From Trichobilharzia regenti (taxonomy: Eukaryota; Platyhelminthes; Trematoda; Strigeidida; Schistosomatidae), in assembly GCA_944472135.2 (NCBI GenBank), contig OX235270.1, forward strand, positions 46,996,352 to 47,060,351: DNA of 64,000 nt, written 5' to 3'. Under the pieces are notes generated by a model. The model had not been told where the DNA came from. It ran no database searches and saw only the letters and a program-made list of their open reading frames with translations. The position numbers and the translations under genes were made by a program. Shown here piece after piece: positions 1 through 11,600 of the stretch (within the stretch, counting starts at the first letter, position 1; every line of letters starts with the position of its first letter).

Positions 1-110
1 TAATATTTGATCAAGTGACGAAAATCTAGTGCTGAGCCATGTCTTGTATTCGTTAATAAGGTGAATGGTTTGACTGTACCTAGATTTTCCTACTAATATC
101 AGAAATAAGT

Positions 111-274
111 GAATTGTTGTTAAGATTTTAAAATAGTAGTTCAAGTCTTATCTAAAAAATTGAGAGTACTATCGCGACAACAATAAAGACGGCGAAGATG
201 AAGTGAAGCAGGATGAATTCAAGTGGTAAAATAGAATAAAATAAAAGAACACTGCTATGACCAAGGTAAAGAAA
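111..274 (+). repeat. Left arm of 164-bp inverted repeat of Penelope-like element
   Basis: This arm is nearly identical to the reverse complement of 1503-1665; both contain the block gcaggatgaattcaagtgg or its complement. Penelope-like elements often carry terminal repeats in direct or inverted order, so the pair probably marks the element boundary. Confidence 0.8.
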
Positions 275-1502
275 GAGGTTTAACAAAAATTTTCGGAACA
301 CATTATTTAGGTTTTTCCATGTATATCTAGAGCTTCCGTAATGGATAAGTGGAAATAATGTTAGCTCTTGGAATGGTTAGATTTGGTCCTGCAGATAACT
401 TTAAAGGATAAATCACATGGGATTAAATTATCTAACTCCAGAAAGTGTTCACAAACTCTTCTTTTACTTACTCACCTTTCATTAACCAAACAGGGTAGCG
501 TTCGACTACGCTTGTACAGAAAACACACTTACAACTACCAATGTAATCAGCTGCATATGACCATGTGAATGAGTATTTCCACATAGAGGTGGACGTAAGT
601 GGTAGTCCCTCCTTAATGCATTGTCGAATCATATTTTGGCTGGTAAATACTAATTGTAAGTCAGCTGCATAAAAAGAGCCTTTAATACCCTTAGATAACT
701 GACTTTTGATTACTTCAGAAATAGTGTCACCTTTGAAAGCCGAACTCATAAGCAGTGTCTTCTCTGGCGCTATGATTTGGCTGGGGATGGTTTCTCTCTT
801 GATGTTTCTGTGGATAAGCCTTCTAGGATATCCGTCACTCAAGAGAGTTGTCCGAGGGTTTTCTAGTTCTATATCGACTGTATCTATAAAGCAGATTTTC
901 CGAATTCGAGAACTTAGGGAACCTACAGGATATCTCTTTCTGTCTAGAGGTATCCAACCGTTGCAGTTATTATACTGCCCTGTACATTTTGACCTTCAGC
1001 AACTCACCCTTTTCAACATAACTTCCTTTTTTCTCTTCAGTGCGACACCTAAGAAGTAAAATGCTGAATTCGACTGTTTTTCAATAGTGAAAAGCACATA
1101 TGAGTAAGAACCATTAAATTTTCCTAGAAGCTCAACAGTTGAAGAATTTTCATCACAAGTAATGGTGTCGTCAGTAAATCCCTTATACATATGCAGACGA
1201 GATTGTTTGTTTCAACAGACACCTCTCTAAGATATCCATGAAGACATCCTTTAGAAGAGATATTAACGAAGACCCCATAGCAACTCCATCCCTTTGGTTA
1301 TAGATGACATCGTTAAATCTAAACTGCACATTAAGTGTGCATCTCAATAAAAGTTGCTTCAGATAGTTAGTTTGCGCTATAATGTTTATGCATTCTGGGT
1401 AGATGTGATCACATAGATAACAAATAGTTTCTGCAAACTTTACATTTGTAAATAATGAGCAGTCGTCTAATGAACCTTAATGAGCATCTAAAGTTAAACC
1501 CG

Positions 1503-1665
1503 TTTCTTTACCTTGGTCATAGCAGTGTTCTTTTATTTTATTCTATTTTACCACTTGAATTCATCCTGCTTCACTTCATCTTCGCCGTCTTTATTGTTGT
1601 CGCGATAGTACTCTCAATTTTTTAGATAAGACTTGAACTACTATTTTAAAATCTTAACAACAATT
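1503..1665 (-). repeat. Right arm of 164-bp inverted repeat of Penelope-like element
   Basis: Reverse complement of 111-274 with very few differences, which suggests either recent insertion or a conversion event compared with the heavily mutated interior. Confidence 0.8.
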
Positions 1666-2410
1666 CAATTATTTAATAATCTTTAAAAGTTTAGTAATTC
1701 ATCCACTTCAGCTCTACTTCCTTAGTGCATCATATGAGTTATCTTTATTCTTATCATATGTATATTGACTGAGCAATTTCTAGGGCAACTTAATGCCTTT
1801 TTCGTGATATAAATACGACCGTGCAGCTTGAAAATGGAGCTGTTGAGAAGAAATATTTCTTCGCTGAACAAAAACTCTTTCCTTATGAACTAATCGGTAC
1901 ATTTCGTAGCATTAGAAAGTTCACCCTTGTTTCGCTAAAGATAACCACTTGCAAATCTCGAGTCTAGTGATATCCATGGCGATCTAGCAAGAGATACTAT
2001 TGAGGCTTTTGTTATAATGTACAGATATTTGTTTTCATTTCATAAACTTTGAAGTTGACATCTTTCAATTTAGGATTCAAACTTTAAAATGACGTGAATT
2101 TATTTTGAACAAGTTCATTATTTTAGCAGTCTTATTACTACACTTCTAGATCTGGTGAGCTTGTTAGCTATTGCGCTATATATTTTATTCTGAAAGTTGT
2201 TTGGGAATTCACCTGAGTGACTGATATATTTTAGGAATATTTTGATATCTCAGCAGAAAACTGTGAATTCATAGCTAGCCTTGCTCTCTAGGATTTTAAT
2301 GAGGCCAAGTTTTTCATGAATCACGATAACGAACTGAATTCTGAGTGGATTTTTAAGCGCATCATTTGTTTAATTAAGAGAATTTTAAATACACATCTTT
2401 CTTGATGAAG
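1666..2410. other. Intron sequence of gene 1, nothing recognised
   Basis: AT-rich, with no coding stretch or repeat that I can name. It ends in the acceptor cttgatgaag just before exon 2411. Confidence 0.5.
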
Positions 2411-2800
2411 GTATACTTGTCGCATGGGAAGACAAGATGGGAACCGTTTTGTTGAAATGGACCGTAAAGACGTCAGTGTCATAGTTAGGCGGAGTATCAT
2501 GGCCACAGACTGTCCAAAGGACCAGTGGATCCCTGTTGTACCAGGAGATAGAAACTGCTTTAATGAAGATGGTTGCCGAGACCTTACAGCCACCGTCAGA
2601 TGTGTTATACAGGCTTTTCCTGCACCAACAATCCACTGGCGTTTTCAAGGAGTCCAAATTACGACAGGTGCCAAATATATTATAACAACTTCTGGAGTAA
2701 CAATCTTAAATCCAACAAACGAAGACTCTGGCATTTATACTGTAATTGCTAGACAGCCACAACAAACTGCTGTCTTTGATCTGCGCGTCTCTGCCTTTAG
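2411..2800 (+). CDS. Gene 1 exon: end of Ig1 and all of Ig2
   Basis: Starts after the acceptor cttgatgaag with one base completing a codon, then YTCRMGRQDG, the YxC of an Ig F strand, so Ig1 began upstream. Ig2 follows from about DVSVIV: the B-strand cysteine is in VRCVIQAF, the C-strand tryptophan in IHWRF, and the F strand is EDSGIYTV. The usual second cysteine (YxC) is valine here. Extra cysteines sit in TDCPKDQ and RNCFNEDGC. The donor is TTTAG|GTAAGA, phase 2. Confidence 0.85.
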
Positions 2801-5800
2801 GTAAGAATAATTCAGATAAAAATAATACGTCTGATATTTTTAAAGCAATTACCATCTTTAATTTAGAACTGACAGTTCCGCATGCTATTGACAAGTTATT
2901 GTTATTTGTTTATTATCATAGTCTGAACTCAGATTCTAAATACGAAGTTCTAGAAAATAGTGTACGTTTTGTAAAACTAAGAGCGAAATTTTAGGAACGC
3001 AATAAATTAAATGAACTGCTAGTTGTGCCATTACTATGAGATATCTGTGAGTTAGTTTCTAAGTAAAAAATAACTCCAATCGGATAATTTTGTGCAAATG
3101 TGTCTACATATTAAATGAATAAAAAGCTTCATTTTAAAAACAGAATTAGGAATAATCACTGGACTCACAACGGTGCGTTTAAGAAATTAGTCTACTACCA
3201 TTTTAGCTTTTTGAGTAATCTTTGGACTCAAATCCTTCTGTACTTTTTAGGCTGTTGTTAATGTAACTGAGTATTTGATTTTGAATATCAGCATCTCCTA
3301 TGCGAGATTTTCTAGTTTTTCTGTATCAATTCTGCTAACTAAAGCACGAAGAGCGGAAATCTACCGATCGGTTTACATCTTTCTGTTAGTCCAAATTCTA
3401 AAGATATTCTGTTGACCAATAATTAAGGACTTTCTTATGATAGCATTTTTTATACAGCTTCTAAACACAATTAGTTATTAATCTTGATAATTCGTTTCTT
3501 CTTCTAAAATTAAACCAGCCGTCCACACATAATTTCAGGCCCATCCATTGTTGGGTTAAACAAAAAGACTATGGTTGCTGGAAGTGAGGCGTATCTACAA
3601 TGTTTGGCTGCTGGCCAGCCTCCACCTACTATTCACTGGTATCATGAAAGGGATCCTCAAACTGAATTACAGAAAATAAATCCTGAAAAATTTTCAGTGA
3701 ACACAAATTATCAAGTCGGTTTACTGCGGATTTCGCGGGTATCCTATCCAGAAGTGAGTTATTTACATCTGTCTAGAGCCAGTTATGCTTTTGACATGAG
3801 ATAAATATACCAGGTTTTGTGTCAAACTTATTTAAAATTTGCAGGATTTCATCATGAGCTGACATTAGTCAGAGAACCATTGGAAAACCTGGGAGAACTG
3901 GACAGCTGTTTCGTCCTAGTTTGGGACTCTTTATCAGTACGCACCCCCCGGGATTCGAACCCAGGACCTTCTGGTTACAAGGCGAGCTCGTACACCGTTA
4001 AGTTAATGGGACCCGATTCAATGGCTCATTAATTCTAACTTCTGCCAATTCACGACATAGCGCGACCCCTAGCCAATGTCTTTGGCGAATATTTGTCCTC
4101 ACACCTGACCAAATGCACCCTACTGGTACACGAGCTCGCCTTGTAACCAAAGGGTCCTGGGTTTGAATCCCGGGGTGCGTACTGATAAAGAGTCCCAAAC
4201 TAGGACGAAACAGCTGTCCAGTACTCCCAGGTTTTTCAATAATTCTCTGACTAATGTCAGCTCATGATGAAATCCTGCAAACCAATCAAATCCCTACAAA
4301 CCAACACTTGATTATTTAAAATTTCTGAGCAGTCTACATCCTTTCTAAAGTTATTGGATTTTTTGTTATCTGAACAGTGAAACCTTTGGTTGAGTGAACA
4401 CAAATAAACTGTATATCAGATTGAATGATAGAAGGCTGCACATAATGAATGTCTGTACCACAACCATGAAGTTGATTTACTTTCCTGCTGTGCAGTCAAA
4501 TCGGGTAACGGAAACAAGCGCTCTGAATTTTTAAGACTGAATTATTAACTGAATAAAATGCCCATTAACATTTTTTTCAGAAGAATGGTGACTGAACAAA
4601 GAATATTCTTTTCCGGTAAGTACTTCATCAGGTTCTACAGTCATTTATACATAATAGTGAGTGAATTAGTGTCATTAACAACATTATCGTTGAAATAACA
4701 TTGAATCAATAATGATATCAATAGATTACAGTTCGATAGAATCAGCATAAAAGTAAACTGAATGTCAGAAAAACTAGGAAAGATAATATTACAAATTCAT
4801 GAATTTATAGTCTCCACTGTGAAGGCCAGGGCAGTAGTATTGGCTGGGCTTGATTCTTTTGCACAGAAAGCACTGGTTTTTTAACGCGAATAGCGATAGC
4901 CTCTGCTGTTTGGAGTATGCGGTACCTGCACTTTTTTCGGCAATTTATTTGGTACCCAATACATGATAGAGAATGATTCCTTAATGCTGGCTTTGTGGCC
5001 GGTTCGGACCAGATGGTTTAATATCCCACTGCTGATAGTTTTTACTACACATTTATTTAACCACACTTGTATATGTTCCCGAGCACGAAAAATGGAATTC
5101 CTAAAGCAACGGCCAATACAACTTGCATTACAAGCTCAGTTGACGTGGCTTATCTAGGTACTTCATCTTTCAGTTAAGGAATCATCATCGGTCGTGAAGA
5201 AAATAACCAGTAACCGTTCTTTTGAATTATGAACTCTTTGTCTGAAAAAGTGAAGCAGGTTTCATTTCATTTCAGTGATTTTTATTATTTTATTGTAAGC
5301 AGTTTTCGTCTACAGGGAACAATAGTCACATGCACCCAAACAATGAGAAAGAAACAAAAACATTTTATGAATTTGCTAGGTTTTTAAAGTTCCTGAGTTT
5401 AACGAGAAAAATCTTAAAAGGATCGTTAGACAAACATAATGGGTAAATATAGGTTAATCCACTTCTGAAATGAATTAAGCATTACCCAATATCGGGGTGA
5501 TGTTCAAAAAGGAGTATGAAAGTATGAATAAAGTGTGAAAATTCTTAGTTAAACACCTGATTACAGTGTAATAACATGAACTTTTCGATTATTTTCTGCT
5601 AAACAGAATTTTTCTCTTAAGTGCGTAGTTTGCTTATTCTAAAGTTTTTGTGAAGTGTGTTTCTTTAGTCAGAAGACTGTTAAAGCGTAAGGAAGGAATA
5701 TTATTTTATATTATGTTTTTGTTTACCCACAGTCAGCTAAGTTATGTAGTCCCATTTTGAGATGTATGCTTACTTGCTAAGGGTAAAATAATCACCAACT

Positions 5801-8591
5801 AATCACACCTGAGAGAATCCGAAAGTTTAAGTCTGATGAAAACAATGGAATAATGAGATTAAATATTAGTATGAAGTGGTCACAAAAATGTCAAGTGAAT
5901 GAATGACACTTCGTATCTACAGGCAGAAAATATTCGAGGTTCTGTTTCGAACTCAATGTTATGAGTAAGTAGGACATTTACATAACTAGTGACAGATAAG
6001 CTTGGTCAGCATCGGTTTATGAAAGCTTTATATAAAACTTTTATAACTATGGTTTTAACGTCTGTAACGGGCAATTACTACATTTTCTCTTCATGGAAAA
6101 GGATTCTGGGGTTTATAAATGTCTTGCCATAATCCCAGTCGCTCCAACATATTCTGGTTCCAGTTCTGTCTCCATAGCTGAAGCTGAGATGCTTTTCAAC
6201 GTTACTCTCCCTCCGAAGCTGATCCCACTTACAACTATGCATAGTTATGTGGACCTTGGTAAGTATTCTTTTGCTGCGTTATCTTACAGAAGTTTAACAA
6301 TCCACATTTTATTCAGTGATACTATTATTATTTATGTAGATAAGGATAATTTCCACATACGCCATCTTTATTATTAATTCTATAGACACTATTTACTCAT
6401 ATTTAAATGTTCTCCTCAAACTTGTTGAAATTTCCACATTTTATTTAATTTTAGGGAGAGCTGCTACAGTTCAGTGTCGAGTTCGTGCCACAACTCTTAC
6501 GGAATTTTACTTTAAACGTTTTAATTCAAGCATGTCGTATATACAGGGAGTTCAGCCTGATGATAAACGTATTCATGTATGGAGACGTGAGGATGAAAAT
6601 GACCCGTTGAATCACGATATCTTCTTAACCATTCAAAATACAACGTAAGTTTCTATATGGGAATCTATTGAATGTTACAGGCATTCACTGTATTGTTGAA
6701 TAGTACTCAAGAATTTATTGAATTGAATAAGTCTTGTTGAATGACATCTTATAATACCGCGGTGCTGTCGAAAACGTATGCCAATAAGGTCTGAAATCTG
6801 TTAATGATTGTGCAAACCCATTTTTGACAAAATTTTGAATAATCCTCTTAAAAACATTGCTTCATGTCACTCTCATAAATAAGGTGTACTTATAACCTTT
6901 CTTAACCATTATTGAATTTAATGTTTGCGAAAGTTCACAGAAGTATTATGTTCGTCAGTCTAATGGCTTGATTGTACACTTGGTCGGCAGACATAGATTG
7001 ACTTTTTAGACTAAACAGCTTATTCTGATGATTTGTGTGTTGTTTTTTACCGGCTGTATACCTGTGAAACATTTTACTTTGGCTGTTAGAGCCTGTATTA
7101 GTAGACCTAGACACTTATCACAAAGATTCGGCAATTGAAAATTTCATGCACTGTAATTTAAGAGCTAAAGAGTGACTGGATATCTGTTAATATGTTCGTT
7201 CACCTAGTGATGTCTATTTTTCAAGTGGTGTGACCAAGTGTCATATATTGACGATAATTAATATGGAAAGAAATTCATTATGCGTTTCGTGCTTGTCAAA
7301 AGCCTCCTTTGTAACAACTCATCAACCAACACATCAGTGCACTTTTTGAATAGTTGAGAATTAGTTGGAGATCCACTATTCAGTTTGTTCAAATCATGTC
7401 AGCGCTGCTTTATGTGAATAAAAAGTGGTAATATTCTGTTTATGGAATATATGTGTTTCAATATACACATAGGTTTATTTGCTTTATCATAATACCTCTT
7501 GTTCAAAATAATCATAATACCATAAAATTTTCACCACAAAAATGATAGTATTAAATATTTTATTAGTTTAGAAGACACGTGGAACTATAGCTGTCATGCA
7601 ACTAATGAAGGTAATTCTACTTCGTGGAATACTACTATCCAAGTGATGCACATTCCTCAGATGTCATTGAGAACAGAAATAAAGCCAGATAACGAGGAAA
7701 GTGAACTAAGATTTGGTTGGCGATTCAATGCAACCAACTTAACTTGCATTTCACGCGGAATGCCACATCCAACTTGGTAAGTATTTTGTATTAATTTTCA
7801 TTAATAAACTTTATTAAGTGGACCGTTTTGTTCCAGTGATTCTTGTCTTTCTAAATAAATTATAAGAGGTTTCATATTTATTCGAAACCCATTAACTTAG
7901 TGCTAAACTCTAAACCCCTTTATCTTAATAACAATATACTTTTACGACTTACAATCGTAAGTAAACTGAAAGAAACTTTTCTGTTGGTTTAATCTGTCAT
8001 TTATTTTCTTTCGACTTATGAGTTAAACGTTTTGGTCTGAATCGCTACAGCTTTCTTATTTCATAGATGATATGTATCCACATATATATATTTATGTGTG
8101 TGTGTGCATGTTGGTCTCTCTTTCTGTTTGCTCGGTTAGTCTGTGACCACTTCACTTGTGTGAACTTGTCTCCTTTACTAATGTGTATTCTCCTTATATT
8201 ATATTATATATAATATGAGTGTTTGTTGACAGTCCGTTGCTTGGTGACATATATCCATATATGTTTGTTGGCATGTCTGCTATATTCGCTATGTATAATT
8301 GGATCGACACTCCATTATAATTAGCCATTCATGTTAAGACTGTCTAATGATTTTTCCCACGCTTGTCTGAATTATTTATATATATTCGCATTCACAATTT
8401 GTGTGAACTACTTTACTACTTTACTTACTTACCACTTTGGTGTGAGACCATTTATTTTCGTCTCCTTGTGTTTGGACAATAGAAGTATAATCGCAAACCT
8501 AGTGGTCTTCTGATTTCCGCCTTCTCGCGTCAGGACTATTAGTTTCTCGACCAGTCCATAAAAATAATTTAGCGACGAGTACATAACAATA

Positions 8592-8633
<42 letters not shown>

Positions 8634-11600
8634 GTAATTTGAGAAAGTATAATATGACTCTCCTGTGTGAATAAAAAGTAGCTACTACTATGCTTGATAT
8701 ACCCCTTACTAAAAATAACTCTAAAATAAGGATATTGGAAACATGTGACAGAAAAGTTATTTTCTATTTTTATGTTCTGGTTCACCAATAAGCTGACTAG
8801 AATAATGTGTATAACATGATGTAAAATCACTCACGTTAGTCTAAAGGATAACCAATGGTCGAATAAAAGCTTATGCTAACAGAGAATGCCCGAGTAGTTA
8901 AGTCAAAGTAACTTAATAATTCGGGAACTTGAACACAAACTGTAATTTGGTGATAGTTATACTGAAACTCATATAGTTTGCTTTGATAATAGACGATAAG
9001 CCATGAGGATTATTAAAGTGTTGGTTGTTTACTTCTCTATTACAATGTAAAGTTGTAATGGTAGTAACCTTATTGTAGAAAATATGAAACGAAGGCTTGT
9101 AACTTTATATCGATATTTTATGTCTTAGTATATACTCTTGCTGGAAAATATCAGTAGTATGAAGAATAGTCTAGATAAATGTAATATGCTCCTTTTCTAC
9201 CAAAAATTTTGTACCATCCTAACTAAATTCGAGTTTGAGTTATTTCTCATTTGAGGTTCCTCCTAGTTTGCGATTCCTGTGCAGTGAACATCCTAAACGC
9301 ATGATAGTGTTGAATGCAGATGGGTAGAGTAATATTCCCATCGGAGTAGTTTGGGTAGTCGCAACTGAGTACGCAGAACCCCTTTCTCTATCATACACAC
9401 AAACCTATTGGGTGATAACGGATAATAATACTAAGTCGCTAAGGATGAAGTAAGTGGAGCGGGACTGGATTCTTTAGGAGACATTGCCACATATTAGTCA
9501 CATATTAGTATTTTTGACTACAATCTGTTACATGGTCACGGGATTTTAAAAGGAACATTCACCTGTATTTCATACTACCTGGTTGGTAACTAGCGTACAG
9601 GTATGACTTAAAAACTAACTGATAAGACGCTGCGACGTACTGCGGCGCACTGTAATTTAGTGCCAGATTTCTTAGGTTATCGTATTTTCTGCTGATGTTT
9701 TACACATGACTACTCGACTATTATTCGAGCTTCTAAGTTGGATAAGTTAATCTGGCTCCCATCAGGTCTAGGTATGTGCATGAACTATAGGCTTTGATGG
9801 TGAGTGTAGATCAGTTTACTGTTTGCTAGAATACCTATAATCGTTGCTTCCATATATATATATATATATGGAAAATCACCGCATTTTAGGTATAGCATTA
9901 AATATCATCTGCTTAATATCTTTTGATTGTGAAATTCAATTTCGTGTGTTATGCGTCGGTGGCACAGTGGTTAGGACTCTCGCCGACCATGCACATGGTC
10001 CCGGGTTCGAGCCCTCGCCGATGCACACCTGATATCTATGGTCGGCCTGCAAATTTTGGGCTACCGATATCCATGCTGAAAAGTCCATACTTGTACCAAA
10101 AATACAGTGTGGAATCAAGCTGTATTCAAAAATAAAAATAAATAAAATAACATTCTGTTTTCATTTACTGCCTTCTTCTCCACTCATAGGACATGGTATC
10201 GCCGAGGTGAGCAAATTTTAAACGGGCAGAATTCGACTTTTGTAATAATAAGCTATGACTACTGGGATCACAGCCAATCATGGCTTCAGATTACTCCGTG
10301 TTTACGTACAGAACATTTTATATACGATGATTATGTGTGCAAAGCTACAAATATCAAAGGCACAAATGAAAGCAAGGTTAGCTTTCGACGATCATCTGTA
10401 CCTGGACAACCAACAGTAAGTATTATTTTAGTTAGTCACTAGTCATTTCACAGAAGTGCATGACAAATAAATGTTAATTTCGTTACTAAATAGATTAAAA
10501 ATAGTCGACTTGAAATGACTATTACCTAATGATAAATCCAAATAATTGTTCATCGTTTGATATATTCGTTATTACGGGTTGTATTTTATGTCCTGTGTGG
10601 ATTTAGAAGTTAATCGATTCATATCATTCTAACAGAAACTTCACAGAAATCATGTTTTTCCCAGCTTTAAGCTCCTTAATGATCTGATGAAGAACATTGG
10701 TGACTCTTTTAGTTGATGGAAAACATCACCAAAAACTTAATGAATACTTTATTGATATTGCTGATCGATGCGTGCCATTTATGTTGTTAAAATGAGTAAA
10801 ATTTCATAATACATCTAATGATTGTGATAAATTTGTTTATTGTCATTTGCCAGTTACTTTTTCACATCTGTGTAACTAGAATGACATACGAATTACGAAG
10901 ACACCTCACATACAAATGAATGGTGGAGTAACTGATTTTATTCCAGTTTTAGGTAAAAATATTCCTACATTATGTTATTGTTATCACTAACATGTGAGCT
11001 AACAGTCGTTTACTAATTGTCGTCTATCAAAGGATCATAAAATGCAAACTGAAGAACTAAAGTATAACAGATCCTCAACAATGGTGCATCCTAACAACGG
11101 TACAGGTCAAATTTTGGTGAGGAGAAAAAATTCAACGACTTGCTTAAAATTATGTATATTATAAGAAGAATAAAGTAGCTAAGCAAGAAATTAAAGATGC
11201 ATCTAAGATTATCTAAAGTACGATCTGTAGACCCGTGAAGCTTTTTGTGAATGCTTTAGGTCGATTCTGCGGTCTATTCGCAGTGCATAAAAATGATCCA
11301 CTTCTGCATTCACTTTATAATCTATCAGAATCTATATTAGAAAAGTATATGACTGTGTTATATCGAATAAACTTGTAGGGAATTACAACCCACCATCTAA
11401 TCACAGAATAACTTTCTGAAAATTTAGAATATTCTTGAGCCCATATGCTAAAATAAGGCTTATCAACTCGGTTCAGGAAATATCAACTGGACATCACACG
11501 TATGAATAAATAATTGATAGTAGAAACTTGTGTGATAAGAATCAGACAGTAACATGCCATCTATTCACAAGATACTTGGCCATTTTTTCTGATGATTATA

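Larger units (their letters stand above)
111..1665 (-). mobile_element. Decayed Penelope-like retroelement between inverted repeats
   Basis: Read on the minus strand, this stretch holds pieces of a Penelope-like reverse transcriptase and its GIY-YIG endonuclease. Around 1268-1300 the reading gives IYNQRDGVAMGSS, the GVAMGSP-type motif of Penelope reverse transcriptases. Around 1190-1000 it gives LFTIEKQSNSAFYFLGVALKR, matching the FTxExExxxxIxFLDVxxxR block. Around 600-470 a nuclease-like stretch contains ADYIG, then RYPVWLMKGE. The reading frame is broken by stops and frameshifts, so the copy is dead. The flanks are inverted repeats (separate entries). The clade is recognised from motifs; the family name is not determined. 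Confidence 0.72.

Noticed and set aside
3539..3753. Acceptor at aatttcag (3531-3538) for the second exon of gene 1
   Set aside because: It would put the exon out of phase with the donor at 2800; the acceptor at 3517-3518 keeps the frame and adds RPHIISG, which fits an Ig domain start.
3817..4198. Open frames on both strands across the palindrome
   Set aside because: They lie within the SINE dimer and look alike only because the arms are inverted copies.
8150..8590. Possible LTR remnant
   Set aside because: Texture only; no paired LTR, primer binding site or coding motif could be secured.
9952..10030. Possible tRNA gene in a SINE head
   Set aside because: It has A- and B-box-like sequence but no proper anticodon and acceptor stems; the same head recurs in at least five other SINE copies.
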